Source: Colletotrichum lupini (taxonomy: Eukaryota; Ascomycota; Sordariomycetes; Glomerellales; Glomerellaceae). Taken from it: DNA of 64,000 bases. A program made the position numbers and the translations under genes. The notes beneath the pieces were generated by a model. The model did not search any database. It worked only from the letters and a program-made list of their open reading frames with translations, and was not told where the DNA came from. Below, in pieces: positions 9,887-21,112 of this stretch (position 1 is its first letter; each line of letters opens with the position of its first letter). Location of the stretch: NCBI RefSeq assembly GCF_023278565.1, contig NC_064678.1, positions 6,448,001 to 6,512,000 on the forward strand, read 5' to 3'.

Positions 9887-12800
9887 CTGAATCGAAGTTC
9901 TTGTGGTTCCTAAGGAGGCGGTGAAGGTTGTTGTGGCAGGTAGTTTGTTGGCAAAGCAATGTAGCTCAGGTGAGATGTTGATGTGGTGGTGAGAAGAATT
10001 TCCAACAACCAAGTTGATTTATTTTTGCCCAAAGGTGAAGTGGTGAAGGGTAGTCCAGCAAAAGCTCCTGACCCGCTTTGTCCAACAATGCCCTCGTTCA
10101 AGAATCACACAAAAAAGGCGGGTACTGCCTGTGTTGGTGCCTCGTGGAAGCACGGGAAGCGTGAGATCGGAAGAGAGCCGAGGAAGGAAGAGAGCTTTGT
10201 TTTCGAATGGTACCTCTGGCACAATGCTGTGTGAGGTGATGGTCGTCTGTTGTTCCTTTGCCGTTGCCACGCGCGATGCGTATGAGTGAGTGTCGAAGGG
10301 TCGGTAGAAAGAAATAAGGTGTTGGAATAGGTTCAGTGAAATAAACGTGGCAGGCTTCCTTGGTGGAGGGCAACCCTATGAGCGAGAGTATGGGCAGGGA
10401 TGGCGAAGTTGTGCTGAAGAGAGGGAGACCGAGGAGGAGGGAGGGTTGGGGTCCGGTGGTTCATATACAAAGAAAGGGAGGGTAGACTTGTGAGTAAGGC
10501 CTGGTGGGTTGGCTGGTAGGGGAGGAAGATAAGCTTCAGCCGTGGGTATTGCGCGTCTTTGACATCCAGAATGTGGATTTGATGGAGCAAATACCTTGAG
10601 CTAAGGAACTTGCAGTAGCGTGTGTATACGTGGTGTAAGTAGCCATGTGTGTTTGTGAAGGTTGGTATTAGTTGTGATCTGATATGCAGAGAGGCATGCG
10701 GCTACTTGCAAACAGCACTTGGAACAAAGCAAATCTGCATGTACATTCCAGGCTTATTACTCTGTACATCAGACCAACAACAACAACAACATCACAGCCA
10801 CCTCATCCACACTTTCACTACATAGCAGCGGTTGAATATTGATTTGCGAGTGTGGATGGGTGGGTGGATGACTGATGGTTGTTGATGTAAACATAGTGGC
10901 CCAGGGGTGGTTGGGGAGGTCGCCTCTGGTAGCAGGGCTGGGCTGGAGGCACACCTCAACCAGGACCAGGGTCAGTGCCACAAGCTCAATTGCACTGTCC
11001 CGATGCAAAGCCCATGGATGATTTTGCTGGGCCTGGTGATGTCAGAGATAGAACACAGCTTTTCCTCCGTCGAGTCATGGTGAGAGTGCTGTAGTTTCCC
11101 CCAAGCAGAGCGATTCGGACGAACCGGGCACGCAAAACAGAGGGGGCTGCTTGTTTTGCTATTTTTGCAACTACTTTATCCTGTACTCGGAGCAACCAAA
11201 TATGTGATTCGACGAGGCAACAACAAGGGGCCTGGCCTGTAAGACGTCGTAAACAGCAGAAGAATTGATGAATGAGAAACCGAAGATAGACTGCTGGATT
11301 AACTGCGACCACCGGCCTGTCTTGTGCTGAGACAGAAGGCTTGCGCAGCCGACCGCTTGGGGGAAATTTCCTAGAAGCTGGAGGGCCTGTCTCGAATGCG
11401 GTGTGGCTTCTGCTGATCAGGTACCACGGCCAAAATGACCAATGAGTGCTGGTGAGGAGCGAAATGCGTGGAATGTTGGACTTGTCGGGCTTGTTTAGTG
11501 AGATGTTTGGGCTCCAGAAGCAGACAGCGATTCTGCGTGGTTGTGGATATGAGAATGGCATCGGTCGATTTTCAGCGGTGCTGGGCACACGGCAGCGGGG
11601 ACGGGGAGGTCGGCACTGCACTGTGTTCCTGGCCTTGGCCTGTTCTTTAGGCTGTCTTGACTTGCCGTGCCGTGGTGCTGGATGTGGACCTTGACCTGCG
11701 GTGAGGGGTCGTCGGAAGAGGGGGTGAGCCGGGGTGTGACCCGATCGATTACCGAGAGGGGGTTGAGGCGGAGGTCATGTTGATGTGGAAGTCGGGATTG
11801 GTGGAAGACGTGGATATGTGGTGCGGCATCCAAAGATACAGTGAGCTCGCGAGACATGGTGATTTCTCCCCGTTGAGAACTTGAGCATGGAGAATCAGAC
11901 ATGATTGGTGACTTCGGGGATGGGAATGCGTCCCTGGCCTGGGAGAAGAAAAGGGGGTCATGAGTTCCTCAGGCACGGATTGGCTGCGAACAGTTCGACA
12001 GATGCAAAGATGTCTTGATCCCTTGCCTTGGACTGGAGCCTCCTCGTTGTTAGTCGACGGACAAGAGTCCAGAACAGTGTCACTCTGGTACACTTTTTTC
12101 TCCGTTTCTTTTTGGCGCTTGTCTGGTGCAGAACACCAAGAAAGAAGTTGGTGTCGTCAAGAGGGGGAAGGATCTCCCAGGATGTTCGTTGTCTGGGTAA
12201 ACATGTGGTCCTGCCAGCCCAATCCCAACCTGCCAGAGCGTATCTTTGAGCTGTGTACGGATATGCGAATCCTCTCCGTACATGTGTGCATGTGTTCTGC
12301 GTACTTCGGACGGATGAAGGAGACCAAGTGGCCGTGGTCATCCATCTCCATGACTCCAAGTTGAGATTGGTGCACCGTAGTACTCTGTCTCTCATCCATA
12401 CCAGCCACAGCCCTGATCCAGATCCCTTCATCTCGACAGCGTGCGACCTCATCCGACCTTCTTCTCCGGCGGCATAAATTTGCCGAAAACAGGAATCCTG
12501 AGTTCGACTCTGGGGAATCCAATGTCATTTGGTCAATCCCCCGTTGTTGCGTTTCAGCCAACCCGGTCGCCATGATATCATGGCACGAACATCGACGAAT
12601 ATCATCATCTGTTAAGCCCTGCAGCCGTCCTATCACTGCGTCGTCACCGGGTCGGAGTGGGTGGACCGGAGACCTTGGATGTCGGCTCGAGGGGGTTTGA
12701 GGTTTTTCCTAGCACCTGGCCTTTCCGTCCATCCTCCGATGGTTGAAAACGACCGAAAAAGGAAGCCCCCCAGCGACTATCCCACCCATCTTTTCCCTTG

Positions 12801-15360
12801 TGGCGTCTTGAAGACCCACGGCACCCGCAGCCAAGCGCCGCTCTACAGGGGACGACGGGCCCTGTCGCATGCGCTGTACCCGTCAAGCAGCTCGCTACGC
12901 ACGCCAAGGCTAGGCGCCCTGCATTAGCACCGCTCGCCAGTGTCAGAGCCTGCGTCGATCCGCCCACCCCGAAGTCAGTGACACCTGTTGACTGGTCTGG
13001 CTTTAGGCCGTGCGGCCGAATCTAGGCCAACAAGTGGGTGAGAATAGCACCAGAGGCCATTCAGTTGGTGGTGGTGTGTTCTGGTGAGTGGAGGAGAGAG
13101 GAGAGCCTGAGAGATACCGACTCGAAGCCGGCGCGAGTTCTTTGTTCGGTCCGGGATTCTCAGGCCAGCAACATTCCTCCTTACCCCTCCCTCCAACGGT
13201 GCCCTTCGACGCTCCAAGGCCGGAAACCGTCTCCGGAATGACGGACTTCAGCGCTACTCGGTTTGGGTCTAGGTAGCATGTGCTCTAGCCTCAAAGCTTT
13301 CGGTAGCTGTCGGAGCTCGCGGTTGGGGCGACGGGCGGGAGCTGCCCGCTAGAGGCAAGGCCACACAGTCTTAGGGTTGGGCATGCAGGGGACAGGGGAA
13401 AAGCTTGCGAAGCCTCTGGGCCTACTCGGAATCGTGCTGTGGGCGCGATTGTTGTTTGCCCTGGCTCGAGAGACATCGAAACGGAAAACTCTGAAGCAAG
13501 GGAGAGTGCCGGGACTGTGAAGAGATTTGACGATAGAATGAGGATGTACAAAACCATTGCCACTGTTCGATTGCAATGATTCAGGTCAATGTCCTTTTCT
13601 ATGAACACAATGTTAAGAGGGATGCCGACTCAGCTGAAGCATGCTGGCACCCGTATCCCTCGCCCGTCGATATTGGTACGGCAATATTTCAAATCTGGCA
13701 GCAGCATGGCAGCTGTTGCCGCCGTCCGTCGGTGGCTCACGGTACCGAATCGTGGCTTGCGTTGCCTTGGCTGGCCGCCTTGTGTATCGCAGAAGCACCA
13801 GGTAGATTGTGCCGGGGAGATGATAGCATCACTTGATGCCGGAGTGCAGGGATGAACTGAGTAAGTTACGTGCGACGACCGTCGTTGTTTCGCTTGCTTG
13901 CTACTAGCCGCGCCAGGCTAGATGTGCGTCTCCGCGTGTAGGACTGGCTTGGCTGCGAACATTGATGTCGGCGTCCGATCCGGACTTTGAGTTTCTTTGT
14001 GCTGTCGGGTGGCTTCAAGCCTGCCTTAGCAAGTCGACGGACAGCGACAGACGTCGAAAGCCGTCTCTCGACCGGGTTGGTGAGTGCCACCGCTAGGTGT
14101 TGCTGGGCTGCCCCTCGTTCGCATAGCAGATGATGCGGTTTTTTCTACCGCCATCGACTCCGTTGCCAGGATCCCTAGTGTAAACTGTTGAGCTGACTGA
14201 CGTTTGCTGAGCTGATGGACATCGGATTGTTGGAAGAATCAAGTTTGTCTGCAGTCGCGAGTGAATTGGGACGAATCTGTGCATGCACGCGGCTGAATTT
14301 GACTTCTCAGTCCGATTACTCTTTCCTTGGAAGGTCCCGCCTCGAGGGTTGGGAGGAAAGGCATGACGGGAGCGTCCAGCAATGCACCTTCCCCCTCTCC
14401 TCTGTGGAGGAAAAGAATTCCCCGGTGAAATGCCGGGGGCGGATAGCTGAGAGGCCCACAGCGGCACTGCGGCTCCCAATCGGCGGCCTTGGCCCACCAG
14501 AGTGGATGGCTTGGCTTGGCAACCTCCGACTTCACTTCAACTTTGTCAACCTCAGTCCTCGACTAATTGTTTCCCTGCTGGCATTCTCGGACGATCTACG
14601 GGGAAATCATTCAAGATGTATATGTTGGTTCGCGGGCGTACAGTGAGAAGTGCAGGTATACAGTGAAATATGATGTTGGACTCGTTGCCTAGTAAACAGA
14701 TCAAGGTACGAGTAAACAACTAGCATTGGCTGGCTTAGATTCCTTACAATCAACATCAGTGCGACGATGGTTAAGGACTCGCAGACAAAGACACCACATG
14801 TCACGTATAAATGAAAATATCGTTATATCATGAAAAGCTTCCAGGATTGATGTATTGTTCTGTTAAGGTTGTAAATTCATGAGAGGTGTTGCTATAAAGG
14901 CAGGCGGATCAGAGTGGGTGACATGCTCATGACAGCCACCTTGCTGGTTTTATGGAATGTCCTGGCTTCGAGTTCATGGCAACTTCCGAATGCCATAAAT
15001 GACTTATTCTGTTCTAATCGGAATGGGACACTTGTCGTTACCCCAGGTGCTAAATTTGATCACTGGTGCGCGCAGCAGCAACCAACAAATGTGTTGAAGA
15101 ACAAACAGCATACGTAGGACTCGAGAATCACCTCGATGGGCTTTTGGAATGTTTCGCGATGAACGGATGGATAATTAAGTGAAGCCATCATTGCTATAAT
15201 CTCCTGGTAACCGTGATTTGGCAACATAGTACGCTTAATGACGATAGTATGCCAGGAAAGCTGGTTGGATGGGATTGAAGGCGGCCAGTCAGTACAGGAT
15301 GCTTGAAGCGACGAAGTGACAGGTAGCGAGGTCTATATGTGATGATTTTTGATGTCCCTC
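9887..15360. other. Long gene-poor intergenic region
   Basis: About 5.5 kb without a convincing gene on either strand. The first 700 bases are presumably leader and promoter of the PIR-like gene, with CA/CT-rich minus-strand sequence at 9890-10050. A (CAA)n tract lies at 10777-10792. The many 60-210-residue frames between 11 and 14.8 kb overlap each other on both strands, are rich in Arg, Pro, Ser or Cys and show no domains or conserved splice signals, so I read them as chance. Non-coding transcripts cannot be excluded. Confidence 0.45.
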
Positions 15361-15491
15361 CAACAACAAGCACCGGGCCGTATGGTCGAGGGGTTCTTGG
15401 GCTGTAGAGGCCCCGGTTACATGGTGAAGACTCCCATCTATTTCGGGGTCCAAGTTCAACCCTCGATCGGTCCATTCTTTTTCTCTTTTTT
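15361..15491 (+). mobile_element. tRNA-like SINE candidate, family A, copy 1
   Basis: This roughly 130-bp unit is nearly identical to two minus-strand units at 18871-18992 and 19056-19180. In this orientation it shows a box-A-like GGTCGAGGGGTT, a shared GAGGCCCCGG core and a box-B-like AAGTTCAACCC, and ends in a CTTTTTCTCTTTTTT polymerase III-type terminator. GGTCC near the 3' end can pair with GGACC near the 5' end in the sister copies, so it is tRNA-related. This copy has a short difference after box A and a changed box B. Confidence 0.6.
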
Positions 15492-15970
15492 CAATCTGAT
15501 GATTATTCGGGTCGCCCACCCGTACTGATGAACAGATCAGGAAGAGCAATGGAAGTAAGTGGGCCAGTGAATTGATAAAACGTAGTTTTTGATAATATCA
15601 TCTCGTCATATTATTTTGAATAAGACGATGTAACTCCCATTACATGCTTCTTTCCCCATACCAAATAGAATGACACCTGAGAAAAGATATCGGTCGGGCT
15701 AATATAGACGTGAACGTCTCAAATCTGCTCGGGTGGAAGGCACGCATGGTTGCCCCTCTAGCCTCCTCTTCTCTTCCTTCCACAAGTACGGCAGGTACAC
15801 TTCACTTTTCCATAAAATATCCTCCACCCAAGCTTTTAATATCTTTTTTTGCTCCACCATCCTTTCGTCTTCTTTCCTATTACACCATCCCTTTGCCCTC
15901 GTTGGCCCAAGAACTTCACGATAGCATCAATTCACCAAAAGCCAAGCACCAATCATACGCACGCGCAACC
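15492..15970. other. Upstream region of the interrupted gene at 15971
   Basis: This is the presumed promoter and leader. The frame is open from 15710 and contains an earlier in-frame ATG. The stretch 15760-15965 is CT/CA-rich and reads like a leader, so I start the gene at 15971, where the context is CGCAACCATGG. Confidence 0.4.
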
Positions 15971-17347
15971 ATGGTAAAAAGCGGCAAAAGCGGTCCGAAG
16001 AAGATCCTCATGCAATGGGGCTTCGAATTCCCTCCCGGTCCGATCCTCTCTCATGATTCGACCGCCCACCTCGTGTTGACAGCAATTTTCGGAACCGAGC
16101 TGCCTTGGGACGAGAACGATATGGCCACCCTGAACAGAGAGGCTGGAGCCTGTCTCATTCGGGTGTTTAATACTCTTGTCGATCGCGCTGACCTCTTCGG
16201 TACCCTTCGCGGCCATCCCGCGTTCTACGCAATCGTGGCCACTGAACTCAACACCAGAGGCGAGCTTACCGGCGACGCTCTCAAAGCCCTCGACGAAGTC
16301 TACGTTCGCGCCCGTCGCAATCGACAGGCCCAGACCAACAGCGAGAACAATGTCACTGATCTCGCCGCCGCAGTCGATGCCTGGATTGCGATCAAGGACG
16401 CCTTCGCGGCTCTTCCGCCCCTGCAGACACTCTCTCTTACAGCCCGTCCCAACGATATGAGTGCTCTGACCGCCCAGCTCCAGGGCACCGACATCGTCGA
16501 ACCGGGACAAAACATGCCCGCTTGGCCTCCCTCGCACTTCAGCCCTCACGAGATCGCGCTCCTCGCCAAGCCAGACCTTCGAGCTGTCCTCTTCGGCAAG
16601 ACCCCTCAGAATCCCGGCGCATCTCCCCCGCTTCCCGACAAGACCGCCATGCCCCTTGAGACCCGCGCCTTCCTCTGCTCGCTTGCTCTTGCGAAGAACG
16701 AGCCCAACAGCAAATGGACTCTCGCTCTTGTCCCCATCGGACACTTCAAGGACAATATGGAGCGCCGTCAATGGTACAATCCCTCTGGGGGCCAGTCTAG
16801 CAACTGTTTCGCGGTCGAGAACTCTATGATCCAAGCCATCAATGCTTTCCGGGCTGGAAAGAACACCTACATCGCTCTTGCGACTCCCTGGTTTGGTCGT
16901 ACCTGGGGTGCCATCCCTTCCGTCGACGATGTACCTGGCGCCCAGAGCCAGCAGAGTGTCTAGTCGGCACTCTGCCCTCGCCTCGGCTTCGCCATTGTGC
17001 TTCGTCAGTATGGCGACGGCGTCGAACTCATCATTTTCGACCCTATCGTCCGCTACCCCCACATCATGAACAACCCTCAGATCAAGGCGAGCCTCTCCAG
17101 CCTCTTTAGCTTCCGTCAGTCTATTCACGACAATACAGAGGCGGCCATCCAGAGAGCCGGAGGACGCCTGATCCGTGGATGGTATGGCGGCAAGTTGGAA
17201 GCGCCTCCCAACGGAGCTGACAGTGTTCAGTTGGCGAGTGAGTGGATTCGTCTGCTCGTTCTTGCCGATGTCGGTCAGGGCCCAGACCCGTTGGCCGTTG
17301 ACGATGAGCAGTGGGCTCAGTGGGGCTTCGAGGAGGTGCAGATGTGA
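15971..17347 (+). pseudogene. Uncharacterised protein gene interrupted by a single in-frame TAG
   Basis: I do not recognise this family. The frame encodes 330 residues (MVKSGKSGPKKILMQWGFEF...) before a TAG at 16961-16963. The same frame then continues without a break for 127 residues of equally protein-like sequence (GFAIVLRQYGDGVELIIFDP..., ending WAQWGFEEVQM) to a TGA at 17345. No frameshift is present. CAG-to-TAG or TGG-to-TAG is a CpA-to-TpA change, the type made by repeat-induced point mutation. A GT...TAG segment of 33 nt (16931-16963) would remove the stop in frame but is too short and lacks a branch point. The C-terminal pattern HhhhFDP...PPNGADSVQLASEWIRLL faintly recalls Ulp1-type (C48) folds with Ser where the catalytic Cys would be. 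That is only a guess. Options are a recent pseudogene, readthrough, or a base error in the assembly. Confidence 0.6.
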
Positions 17348-18870
17348 GGTACGAAGTCGATTCGATCCTTTGATTCATCATTCACCCCTTTCATTCGATA
17401 TCTTGACCCTGACACTTGTGTTATCTGACAGTCTTTCGGCTCAAATTCGACCTCCTCGGCCTCGTGGCCATGAGGACCATTGACAAGTGTGTCTCCCGCT
17501 GGCTCAACATTCTAGGCCCATTCTAGGTCAGAGGAGTTGGCTGATCACTCCTATTGCCAAAGTGGAATGAGCACAGCAGGGTAATGCACGATGGGATAGG
17601 AGCGCCTTCCAGATGATGGCGGAGAACGAATAATGAGAATGGACAGTGGACAACGGACAACAGATGATTGGGGACGAATACTGGGTTGTGAAACGTCATC
17701 CTATTAGTCATTATAGATACCACGAGAAAAGTACTCAAAATGTGTTTCTCCTCATTTCCACTGCTCAGGTTATTTTCACTCTCTCAAGTGCCCGCACGTG
17801 GTAAAACTACTGAGCATATTACATACGTACTCCAGCGGGGGATCGTGATCGATACGCCCATGCTCAATGCCAGTGTCGTCACTAAGGTAGTTTACTTGGC
17901 AAGTGGCGTTCTTCGCTCAGGTAGACAGCAAGTTGGGGTCTTCCCAGATGCAGAGCCTCCATCGTCACCCAAGAGATGGAAACATCCGCCGACCAAAGCA
18001 GTAACATCGTTGTGGCCGGAGGAATCTATCTCATCATCGTCAGGGTAGACCCTGTCGGGCATGCGGAAGCTGTACGCCTACGTAAACGCTAGGTCTCTAT
18101 AATCGACACCCCGCTAATCTGGGAAAGTCACGCAGAGAACATTGTCTTAGTCAATGTGGCATCTTCCGAGTGACAAGTTTTCATTAGTCGCCGCATGGTT
18201 AGATATGATTGAATCATCGTCATCTGGCAGAATGAGCTTGCCATGATAAAACGCTCCTTCCGCCAAAAGATTCTGAAGAAAGGGGGGGGGGGGCCGAATC
18301 AGGAAACAATTCCAGTCATTTGTAAGTCAAGTAAAGGGAGCCGAAGTGAGGTCTAACGGTACCTTGGATTGTAAGTCTGTCGGAGTATCTGGCGTTTCGT
18401 AGCGATGATTGTCTGAGCTGCCGTTTATCAGGCAAAGAACACACACAGCACATGTATGAAGGCGGTAGGAGCGAGATTTGGGAAGGTCTGCTGATGGATG
18501 AAATCGGATCTTGGAACCAGGGGAGAGAGGGGCGGAACCCTTGTCGAAAAAGACGTCCAATGCTCGAAAGAATCAGCCAAAATCCCAGAAGTTTCCGTCC
18601 AGAAAGCTGTGATTGAACGTTTCACGGCACAGTGACGGTGAAACAGGCTTGGGCCCATTTAAAATGGAGTCGAGTCTGAGAATGAAGCTTGACAGCATGC
18701 TCGGGATTGCTACATAAGATCCATATCCTGGCAGTTTTGAACGAGGTAGCCATAGATCAATAGCGATGTCCCCTCACATATACCGCTGGTTCATATCGCT
18801 AGTGAGGCAGAGATGGTTGCCACGGACGGACCACATGTAGCTACTCCCTCAAAAAGAAAGAGAAATGGCG

Positions 18871-18992
18871 AAAAAAGAATGGACCGATCAAGGAATCGAA
18901 CTTGGACCCCGAAATAGATGGGAGTCTTCACCATGTAACCGGGGCCTCTACAGCCCTACCCCTCGACCAAGTGGCCCGGTGCTTGTTGTTGA
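18871..18992 (-). mobile_element. tRNA-like SINE candidate, family A, copy 2
   Basis: This minus-strand copy is very close to copies 1 and 3. Reading on the minus strand it has box-A-like TTGGTCGAGGGGTAGGGC, the GAGGCCCCGGTTACATGG core, box B AAGTTCGATTCC, and a CATTCTTTTTT end. It lies about 65 bases from copy 3 in the same orientation. Confidence 0.62.
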
Positions 18993-19055
18993 TGAATCAG
19001 GACGTGACTGTGAATATCAGGGCCACGGGGACGGGATTTCGGATGAAAAAATCAA

Positions 19056-19180
19056 GAAAAAGAGAAAAAGAATGGACCGATCGAGGCTCGAACTTGGACC
19101 CCGAAATAGATGGGAGTCTTCACCATGTAACCGGGGCCTCTACAGCCCTACCCCTCGACCAAGTGGTCCGGTATTTGTTG
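19056..19180 (-). mobile_element. tRNA-like SINE candidate, family A, copy 3
   Basis: This minus-strand copy differs from copy 2 by few substitutions. Box B reads AAGTTCGAGCC, and the 3' end CATTCTTTTTCTCTTTTTC matches copy 1. GGACC near the 5' end and GGTCC near the 3' end could form part of an acceptor-like stem, but only five of seven positions pair. I therefore do not call it an intact tRNA. Confidence 0.62.
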
Positions 19181-19558
19181 AGAGCTGAGCACGATTCACT
19201 CCTCATAAGGGTCGTGGGCGGTGATTGTGGAAGCTCTACCTGAGGCATCCCGGTTGACACTGTCTTGAGGCATCGTAGGAACCCGGTTGAGTGAATCACT
19301 CATTCACTGGTCCGACAGGTTTACCTTATTCACTAGTGTGTTGCTACCTACGTCCTCGAGACTCATCACACATGTAAAGTAGATGAAATGGCAGATTGAA
19401 ATGCTCTGAATTGCTGAATTCGACTTGTGCTTTTTGTGACCAAAGACGCATGCATCTATGAAGAGTGATGGAGCTCTATCTGACCCCAATGCAAATCCTT
19501 TCTTCATTACGTCGTCCGCTATCCCCCACCACATCCAACGTATCCCAAACCTGTCGAT

Positions 19559-21112
19559 TTACATAATGACCTCGTTTGAAACATCCTATAAGATTGTGAG
19601 CAATATGAAAATACCGATGGTAGTTGGGGTAGACTCACTCTCTTCAACTCCTTGAAGGGCAGGCACACACAGTTCTGGACCCGGACCTCATCACCGACAC
19701 CACAGTCCTTTCCGAGAATGGTAATGCTCTGGACCTTGACGCCGTTCTTGATGATGCTCGTCGTGTGGCTGCCGACAGGGGTGGGGGTACCCTCGACACG
19801 GGCCCAAGCACCGACACGGCTGCCCCAGCCGATGATAGAGTAGAGGACGCACGAGTCGTGCTTGATCTCAGAGTCCTCGAGGACGACGGACTCCTTGATG
19901 CGGGCACCAGGGCCGACGTGGACGCGGGGTCCAATGGAGACGTTGGGGCCCAGCTTGGCGGTGGGGTCGACGGTGGCAGTCGGGTGGATGAAGACGGGAG
20001 GGATGATGTTAGCGCTGGGCTGGGCGAGCTCCTTGGAGCCGTTCTGCCAGGCCTTCTGCAGGTAGAGGGCGTTGGCAGGGACGGCTGAGCCAGCCGTCTT
20101 GATCTGGCGCCAGAAGTCCTTGGTCTCATACACGAAGAAGTGCTTGGTGTCGGCGAGGTCACCGAGGATATCCTGCTCGAGGCGGATGACCTCGTTCTTG
20201 CGCTCCTCGTCATCGTCGGTGATAATGAAGCTGTTCTCGAGGTTCTCGGAGCTCGGGTAGGAGACGAGGCGCGAGGGACGATCGGTACGGCGCTTGATGG
20301 CGGTCTTGATGGAGGGGAAGATGGCGTCGGTAGAGAAGAGGTAGACACCACAGTTGATCAGGTTGCTGATTTGCGACTCGGGCTTCTCGACGTAGTGGAG
20401 CACACGGCGGGTGTGGGCATCGCTGACGATGCAACCGAAGTTGGTGGCGGCTTCGTTAGAGACGCGCGTACCCAGAATGACGGCCTCGGCGTTCTTGTCG
20501 TGGAAGAGCTGGAGCATCTCGGGGAGAGGGAAGGAGCAGCAGACGTCGGCGTTCAGGACGAAGAGGCGCTCGGGGTGACCCTTGAGGATAGCATCGCGGA
20601 AGTGGTAGAGACCGCCTGCAGTGCCGAGAGCCTCATACTCGCGGAGGTACTTGATGGAGAGGTTGGGGAACTCGTGGGAGGCGTCCTTGATGAAGTCGCG
20701 GAAGACGGACTCGTCGTAGTAGCCGATGATGAGGACCTCGGTGATCTCCTTGCCGGGAACTCGCTCAATGGCAGCCAAGTTGTGCCAGATGATGGGGTGA
20801 CCAGCGACTTCGAAGAGCGGCTTGGGAACGTCGAGGGAAAGTGGACGGAATCGAGTTCCTCTGGAGGGGCCTCCGACCTGAAGATTTGAAGGTTTTGGTT
20901 AGCTTGCGACCGTTTGCAGAGGACAATGAGCTTTGACGAGCTTTGTGAGGGAGGGGGGAGTAGCAAGGCGGGGTTTTGAGATTTTGGGGATGCACGCGCC
21001 GCACAATAAAGCAACGCGCAAAACACCATAAAACAGATGCTCTTACCAGAATGACAGCCTTGGTGGCACCCTCTCTGGGTGCCTTTCCACGGTAGGGGAC
21101 TTGCAGCGACAT
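19559..21112 (-). CDS. Mannose-1-phosphate guanylyltransferase alpha-like subunit (GMPPA homologue)
   Basis: A 443-residue protein of GDP-mannose synthesis, which feeds N- and O-glycosylation, GPI anchors and wall mannan in the cytosol. The exons are 21047-21112, 19639-20877 and 19559-19585. The first intron is placed so that AVIL joins VGGPSRGTRFRPLSLDVPKP, the GMPPA form of the nucleotidyltransferase signature, which is two residues longer than the catalytic beta form. Then follow LGTAGGLYHFRD, the FVLNADVCCSFPL metal/sugar site, EAATNFGCIV, a YVEKPES segment and a hexapeptide-repeat left-handed helix (IHPTATVDPTAKLGPNVSIGP onward) in the C-terminal third. The last exon supplies only the final nine codons including the stop (end of protein DVSNEVIM). 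In animals the alpha subunit is a regulatory partner of the catalytic beta subunit. A regulatory role here is inferred from the same motif form. Confidence 0.92.

Larger units (their letters stand above)
17348..19558. other. Intergenic region with two SINE-like copies
   Basis: No gene is supported between the interrupted gene and the GMPPA-like gene. Contents are a run of 12 G at 18282-18293, two family A tRNA-like repeats near 18.9 and 19.1 kb, and the 3' flank of the minus-strand gene. Confidence 0.5.

Noticed and set aside
12470..12530. GAGTTCGACTC sequence as a tRNA T-arm
   Set aside because: The flanking stems do not pair and there is no box A upstream.
16931..16963. 33-nt GT-AG segment as a real intron
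   Set aside because: It is well below the usual fungal minimum length and has no CTNAY branch point, so it is reported only as a possibility under the TAG finding.
15953..17128. 391-codon minus-strand frame
   Set aside because: Antisense shadow of the interrupted plus-strand gene. Although it has no stop, its composition is atypical and it has no domain; the plus frame has the better start context and protein-like sequence on both sides of the TAG.
18282..18293. Run of 12 G
   Set aside because: It is probably a simple homopolymer and prone to sequencing error; no evidence of function.
18871..19180. Two intact tRNA genes
   Set aside because: Only five acceptor positions pair and the T-arm is imperfect in both copies; better explained as a tRNA-related repeat.
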